From Deefgea piscis (GTDB lineage: Bacteria > Pseudomonadota > Gammaproteobacteria > Burkholderiales > Chitinibacteraceae), in NCBI RefSeq assembly GCF_013284055.1, contig NZ_CP054143.1, positions 3,162,001 through 3,226,000 of the forward strand: a stretch of DNA of 64,000 nucleotides. The letters run 5' to 3'. This document shows positions 60,101-64,000 of the stretch, one piece after another; position 1 is the first letter of the stretch; each line of letters starts with the position of its first letter. The position numbers and the translations under genes were made by a program. The notes below the pieces were generated by a model. The model saw nothing but the letters and a program-made list of their open reading frames with translations. It was not told where the DNA came from and ran no database searches.

Positions 60101-60925
60101 GTGCCCACCAGCGTGACCAAGCAGCCCAGCCCATCTTTTGCCGATTTATTTGCCGAAACCTTAAGCGGAAAACCATTTGTGTATGAAGAAGGCGATGAAG
60201 TCTCACTCATGTTTGACCTCACCACCGTCCAAAGCCGAATGAAGCGCCAAACCCCGCAAGACCTTATACTAGGGTATACGCGCTCAATGATTGCATTTTG
60301 CCTACTGCAAGCCAATACCCAGCATATAGGCATGATTGGCCTCGGCGGCGGCTCGCTCGCCAAATACTGCCATCATTACCTGCCAGACTGCACCATCAAA
60401 GTCGCAGAAATCGACGCCGATGTCATTGCCTTGCGCGATCGCTTTGCCATTCCAAACGACTGTGCCCGACTCAAAATTGACTGTGTTGACGGCGCGGCGT
60501 GGTTAAAACGCCAATCGGCTTTTGACTCGCTCTTGGTGGATGCCTATAGCCAAAGCGGCATGCCAGAAAGTCTGGCCACGGCGCAATTTTTTGACGATTG
60601 CCGCGCGGCTTTAGCTGATCAAGGGGTGTTGGTGGTCAATCTATGGGGTAGCGACGCGCGCTTTGACAGTTACTATCAACGAATTCGCACCGTGTTTGAT
60701 GGTGCGGCCATCGCCATCGGTGCCGATGGTTGCGCCAATCGAATTGTTTTAGCCATGAACGGCGGCAAGTTCCCGCCAAACTCGCGCGCCATCATGCAAC
60801 GCGCACAAGCGCTAAGCAAAACGCACAGTGTTGATCTACCGGCCTTAGCGCGCCGAATCGAGCGCGCCTTGCGCCACCCCGACGGACTAGAACCGGCCAA
60901 TCGCCATATTGAAGCTGCAGGTTGA
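60101..60925 (+). CDS. spermidine synthase-like protein
   Basis: This 274-residue protein has the methyltransferase-like fold of polyamine synthases: YTRSMIAFCLLQ (near 59-70), GMIGLGGGSLAKYC (77-90) in place of the GGGDG loop, VAEIDADVI (100-108) and LLVDAYSQSG (145-154) in place of the DxxDP-type motif. These differences mean that it may not make spermidine; many such proteins are of unknown function. It starts at a GTG at 60101. No speD or speA/B gene is near. A bidirectional terminator follows. Confidence 0.7.
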   Translation: MPTSVTKQPSPSFADLFAETLSGKPFVYEEGDEVSLMFDLTTVQSRMKRQTPQDLILGYTRSMIAFCLLQANTQHIGMIGLGGGSLAKYCHHYLPDCTIKVAEIDADVIALRDRFAIPNDCARLKIDCVDGAAWLKRQSAFDSLLVDAYSQSGMPESLATAQFFDDCRAALADQGVLVVNLWGSDARFDSYYQRIRTVFDGAAIAIGADGCANRIVLAMNGGKFPPNSRAIMQRAQALSKTHSVDLPALARRIERALRHPDGLEPANRHIEAAG

Positions 60926-60928
60926 TGT

Positions 60929-60959
60929 AAAAAAAGCCCAGCATTAGCTGGGCTTTTTT
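60929..60959. terminator. bidirectional terminator
   Basis: AAAAAAGCCCAGC and GCTGGGCTTTTTT form a strong stem with a 4-base loop and T-runs in both directions. It lies between two convergent genes (spermidine synthase-like and peptide transporter). Confidence 0.92.
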
Positions 60960-60975
60960 GCGACTCACACCGCGA

Positions 60976-62352
60976 TTAGCGAATGCCGTGCATCATTTTT
61001 TGCAATGGCTTGCTGGCAAATAGCAATAAGCCACCCGCCAAGAAAGACATAGCGACAAACAACATAAAGAAGTCGTGCAAATTGCTCACTTGCCAGCCCA
61101 AGAAAGACGGAAAAGGTTTGCCTGATTCGGGATAAAACCCAGCCAAAATACCGGCAAACCAATTGGCGGCCGCATTGGCCAAAAACCATACCGCCATCAA
61201 TAACGACGCAAATCGCGCCGGCGCTAATTTATTCACCAAAGACAGACCAATTGGCGACAAACACAATTCACCCATGGTATGCAGCCAATACATCGACACC
61301 AACCACAAGATCGACACCTTCATTCCCGCATCAATGCCATCGACACCAAAAGCAATCACCACATAGCCCAAGCCCAATAAAATCAAACCCCAAGCCATTT
61401 TGGTTGGCGACGATGGCTCTTTGCCTTTGGCCGACAAGCTCATCCACAAGCGCGCCATAATCGGCGCAAAGATCAACACAAACACCGGATTTAACGATTG
61501 AAACCACGATGCCGGCACTTCAAAACCATAAATCACACGGTCAGTCGATTCGCGGGCAAAAAAGGTGAGTGATACGCCAGCTTGCTCAAATGCCGACCAG
61601 AAAAACACCACAAAAAAGGCCAATACGCCGATGACAATCATTCTTTGAATATCAATGGTGCTTAACGAGGTATCAACCTTGCTTTTCTCAAGTGCCGACA
61701 ACTGCTTGGGCGGCAAACCTAAGATTTGCCCTTCGGGCGACAATAAGTATTTATTTTTAAATGCTTGAAAAATCACCAACGACAGCAGCATCCCAACACC
61801 GGCAGCTAAAAAGCCCCAGCGAAAATCAGCCGGATTACCGGTATCACCCAAAGTGCCGCAAATCAATGGCGCACAAAATGAACCTAAATTAATCCCCATA
61901 TAAAAAATGGTATACGCCGCATCTTTGCGTGCATCATTGGGCGCATACAATTGCCCGACCATGGTGGAAATATTGGGTTTAAAAAAGCCATTGCCCAAAC
62001 AAATCAAGCCCAAGCCGGAATAAAAGAACGGCAGCGCTAAAGTTAAATTGGTGTAAAACGTGCTGGCAAAAAACAAAGAGAACTGCCCTGCTGCCATCAA
62101 TAAGCCGCCGACTAAAATCGAGCGCTGATTACCCCAGTAACGATCGGCAATATAACCCCCAATGAGCGGCGTTAAAAAAACCAATCCGGTGTATTGCCCA
62201 TACAAAGCAGAAGTGAAATGTTTATCAAACGACAGTGCGGAAATCATGAATAAAGCCAATAAAGCACGATTGCCATAATACGAGAACCGTTCCCACATTT
62301 CGGTAGCGAAAAGCAGATACAGTCCTTTAGGATGAGCTTGTGTTGCAGACAT
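60976..62352 (-). CDS. POT family peptide:H+ symporter
   Basis: This 458-residue membrane protein with 12-14 segments belongs to the proton-coupled oligopeptide transporter family, which imports di- and tripeptides. Family features are MWERFSYYGNRALLALFMI (19-37, with the ExxERFxYY-type motif), GGYIADRYWGNQRSILVGG and FYMGINLGSFCAPLICG (the PTR2 signature). It is similar in size to E. coli DtpA-D. It stands alone, with a terminator just downstream. Confidence 0.9.
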   Translation of the reverse strand: MSATQAHPKGLYLLFATEMWERFSYYGNRALLALFMISALSFDKHFTSALYGQYTGLVFLTPLIGGYIADRYWGNQRSILVGGLLMAAGQFSLFFASTFYTNLTLALPFFYSGLGLICLGNGFFKPNISTMVGQLYAPNDARKDAAYTIFYMGINLGSFCAPLICGTLGDTGNPADFRWGFLAAGVGMLLSLVIFQAFKNKYLLSPEGQILGLPPKQLSALEKSKVDTSLSTIDIQRMIVIGVLAFFVVFFWSAFEQAGVSLTFFARESTDRVIYGFEVPASWFQSLNPVFVLIFAPIMARLWMSLSAKGKEPSSPTKMAWGLILLGLGYVVIAFGVDGIDAGMKVSILWLVSMYWLHTMGELCLSPIGLSLVNKLAPARFASLLMAVWFLANAAANWFAGILAGFYPESGKPFPSFLGWQVSNLHDFFMLFVAMSFLAGGLLLFASKPLQKMMHGIR

Positions 62353-62395
62353 AGAAGCACGCTATCAATGATTGATTTGCGTTTACCTTAACGCA

Positions 62396-63121
62396 TCAGT
62401 CGCCCTCTTGACCAGACTCAGCACACAGACGGACGCCTGAATTCAATAAAAACTGACGAATCGCAAGCGTTTGCGCCAAGGCAAGGTAATTATCACCAAA
62501 CACCGACAAAGATTGGACTTGCCCCACCAGCGCTAAAGCTTGCTGTTGTGACTCGCTCCAGTCTAGCGCTTGCGAGGTATCGAGCTCCACACCTGATGCC
62601 TCATACCCTGCATCGCAATGCCCTATAGTCCCTTCTGAAATTGTCGTCAAACCACGCGCTGCGGCAGCGTGCAGTAGCTCACTTTCCAGTGGCGCCATCA
62701 CCGATAAATCCGGATCAATTTCAAAAATCAATTGCGCGATTTGATCGGCCAATACCGGATTTTTTGCTGCGTCACGATATAAAGCGCCATGCAATTTAAC
62801 GTAAGCCACCGCAACCCCGACTTCAATACAGACCGCCTTCATGGCCCATAATTGGGCGGTGATACTAAACACCAATTGCGAGGAATTCATCGAGAGTGAT
62901 CGTTGCCCCAAATGCAAGCGATCGGGATAGCTCGGCGCCGCGCCAATACGAACCCCGTATTGCTGCGCCAAACGCACCGCCGCACGCATAGAATCAACAC
63001 TCCCAGCATGTCCGCCGCAAGCGATATTGGCCATAGACACCAGTGGCATCCATAGCGAATCCAAATCCTGATCGCAACCAAAATCAGCGTTTAACTCAAG
63101 AAACTCGCCCGGCTCAATCAC
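62396..63121 (-). CDS. LamB/YcsF (PxpA-like) family protein
   Basis: This 241-residue protein resembles PxpA, the 5-oxoprolinase subunit A: ELNADFGCDQDLDSLW, ANIACGGHAGSVDSM, GAAPSYPD, YVKLHGALYRDAA and the ISEG motif are recognisable. It differs from typical members at key places (GAAPSYPD instead of GAHPSYPD, and a shortened, changed C-terminal third), and no pxpB/pxpC genes are near. It may therefore have lost or changed activity. I chose the GTG at 63121, since AAAGGA lies seven bases upstream and the resulting length is normal; an upstream TTG (63238) would add 39 residues without family similarity. Confidence 0.65.
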   Translation of the reverse strand: MIEPGEFLELNADFGCDQDLDSLWMPLVSMANIACGGHAGSVDSMRAAVRLAQQYGVRIGAAPSYPDRLHLGQRSLSMNSSQLVFSITAQLWAMKAVCIEVGVAVAYVKLHGALYRDAAKNPVLADQIAQLIFEIDPDLSVMAPLESELLHAAAARGLTTISEGTIGHCDAGYEASGVELDTSQALDWSESQQQALALVGQVQSLSVFGDNYLALAQTLAIRQFLLNSGVRLCAESGQEGD

Positions 63122-63352
63122 AACAATGTCCTTTGTGGCAACGATGCGCTTTAGCGCAACCTCGCCAGTGGTAGATAAAAACAAAACCAACCCGCTCAAC
63201 CAGCGCTCAGCGCGACTAAGGGGCAACAGTACAAACAATTTCTGACGTCAAATTTACAACAGTCGATTTAATAATTATTTAAAATTTCAAATTTCTGAAT
63301 ATAGTTGCTAGGTAAGGCAGATTTTATCAACAAATTAGCCATAATTAAGTTC

Positions 63353-64000
63353 ATGCTTGAAACCGATGCGTATGCCATGACCAATGAGTTCAATTATTTT
63401 GTTCACCCCGATCAGCTACAGGTGGGCGTCTATATCCAACTCGATTTGCACTGGATGGCGCATCCATTTAGCTTTGGTAGTTTTAAAATCAAATCTATCG
63501 ATCAAATCGAGACGTTAAAAAAACTCGGCTTAACTAAAATTCGCTACATCCCCAATAAAAGTGATATTCAGCCCTTGGCGCCAACCTCGCCAGCCCTGAC
63601 GCCAACTGCCGAGCCCACCCCCATCGCAATCCACAATGAAGTGACTGATCCGGCCGTATTGGCGCTATTGGCCGCAAAACGCCAACGCCAAGCCCAACAC
63701 GAACAACGTCAAGCGCAACTGGATGCCTGCGAAAAAGCATTCGGCAAAGCGGCAAAGACCGTTAGAAGCATAAATAGTCAAATCCATATTGATGCCAAAA
63801 AAACCGTTGCCGCAGCCGATCAACTCGTTAATCAAATGCTCGATTCACTGCTGATAGATGATGATATTGCGATTCACCTAATGAATGGCAATACGCTGGG
63901 CGATGAAACTTATTTTCATACTTTAAATGTGGCCGTTTTAGCCCTAATGCTCGGTCGAGCGATGCAGTTGTCACGCGATGATATCCGCACTTTGGGTTTG
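63353..64000 (+). CDS. HD-GYP domain phosphodiesterase, N-terminal part
   Basis: Only the first 216 codons are in the window. Residues ~15-130 match the DUF3391 domain (HPDQLQVGVYIQLDLHWMAHPF..FKIKSIDQIETLKKLGLTKIRYIP) that precedes HD-GYP domains. An Ala/Gln-rich helical linker follows, then the start of the HD-GYP helix bundle (TYFHTLNVAVLALMLGRAM, ~187-206). Such proteins degrade cyclic di-GMP and influence motility and biofilm. The HD and GYP motifs themselves lie beyond the window. The ATG at 63353 is used; an ATG eight codons later is possible. Confidence 0.85.
   Translation, partial: MLETDAYAMTNEFNYFVHPDQLQVGVYIQLDLHWMAHPFSFGSFKIKSIDQIETLKKLGLTKIRYIPNKSDIQPLAPTSPALTPTAEPTPIAIHNEVTDPAVLALLAAKRQRQAQHEQRQAQLDACEKAFGKAAKTVRSINSQIHIDAKKTVAAADQLVNQMLDSLLIDDDIAIHLMNGNTLGDETYFHTLNVAVLALMLGRAMQLSRDDIRTLGL

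Overview
The window is a bacterial chromosome segment, coding on both strands but mostly on the minus strand. Gene content points to a Gram-negative, flagellated betaproteobacterium, most likely in the order Neisseriales (Chitinibacteraceae/Chromobacteriaceae-like). The supporting evidence is the smc-zipA-ligA cluster, an 804-residue LigA, RdgC, a periplasmic FbpA/FbpB/FbpC iron importer, a patatin/beta-barrel protein and the FliC-FlaG-FliD-FliS-FliT block. This is inferred from gene families; no rRNA, tRNA or other taxonomic marker is present. I see no prophage, CRISPR array or intact insertion sequence.

Layout. 1-2.3 kb: a sulfur-uptake set (two YeeE/YedE-type halves and a SulP permease). 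2.5-8.8 kb: a chemoreceptor and the fbpABC ferric iron importer behind a Fur-like box. 8.9-13.4 kb: rdgC, a FadH-type dienoyl-CoA reductase and an MFS transporter. 13.4-20.4 kb: late flagellar genes on the minus strand (flhB-like, fliK-like, a DUF2802 protein, fliT, fliS, fliD, flaG, fliC), with a good sigma-28 promoter before fliC. 20.5-35.8 kb: a tightly packed, A+T-rich minus-strand operon of eleven genes. It contains pseudaminic-acid-type genes (pseB, pseC, pseF, pseG), two different NeuB-type synthases, a hexapeptide acyltransferase, WbqC, PIG-L deacetylase and methyltransferase genes, and ends in an 1826-residue multidomain glycosyltransferase. Its position next to flagellin suggests that it builds and attaches a nine-carbon sugar to flagellin. 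36-50.5 kb: galU, ligA, zipA, smc, a sodium-coupled transporter, mrp/apbC and a patatin-like autotransporter. 50.5-64 kb: housekeeping and transport genes (ugpQ, tex, an orphan parA-like gene, an outer-membrane protein, dedA, murI, a second sulP, a spermidine-synthase-like gene, a peptide transporter, a pxpA-like gene and the start of an HD-GYP gene).

Most unusual points. (1) galU is preceded, in frame and without a stop, by a Cro-like helix-turn-helix domain. Upstream lie two identical palindromes of the form TGTTTA-N6-TAAACA, one of them over the start region, which looks like a self-regulated sugar-nucleotide gene. (2) The nonulosonic acid operon has two divergent NeuB paralogues, neither with the PseI signature, and no recognisable PseH. 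(3) A 283-bp MITE-like element with 21-bp inverted ends lies upstream of a transporter gene, and a shorter related element supplies the zipA stop codon. (4) A 48-codon gene sits between a perfect CRP-type site and a strong terminator. (5) The flagellin variable domain carries an EF-hand-like acidic loop, and FliD has an internal duplication.
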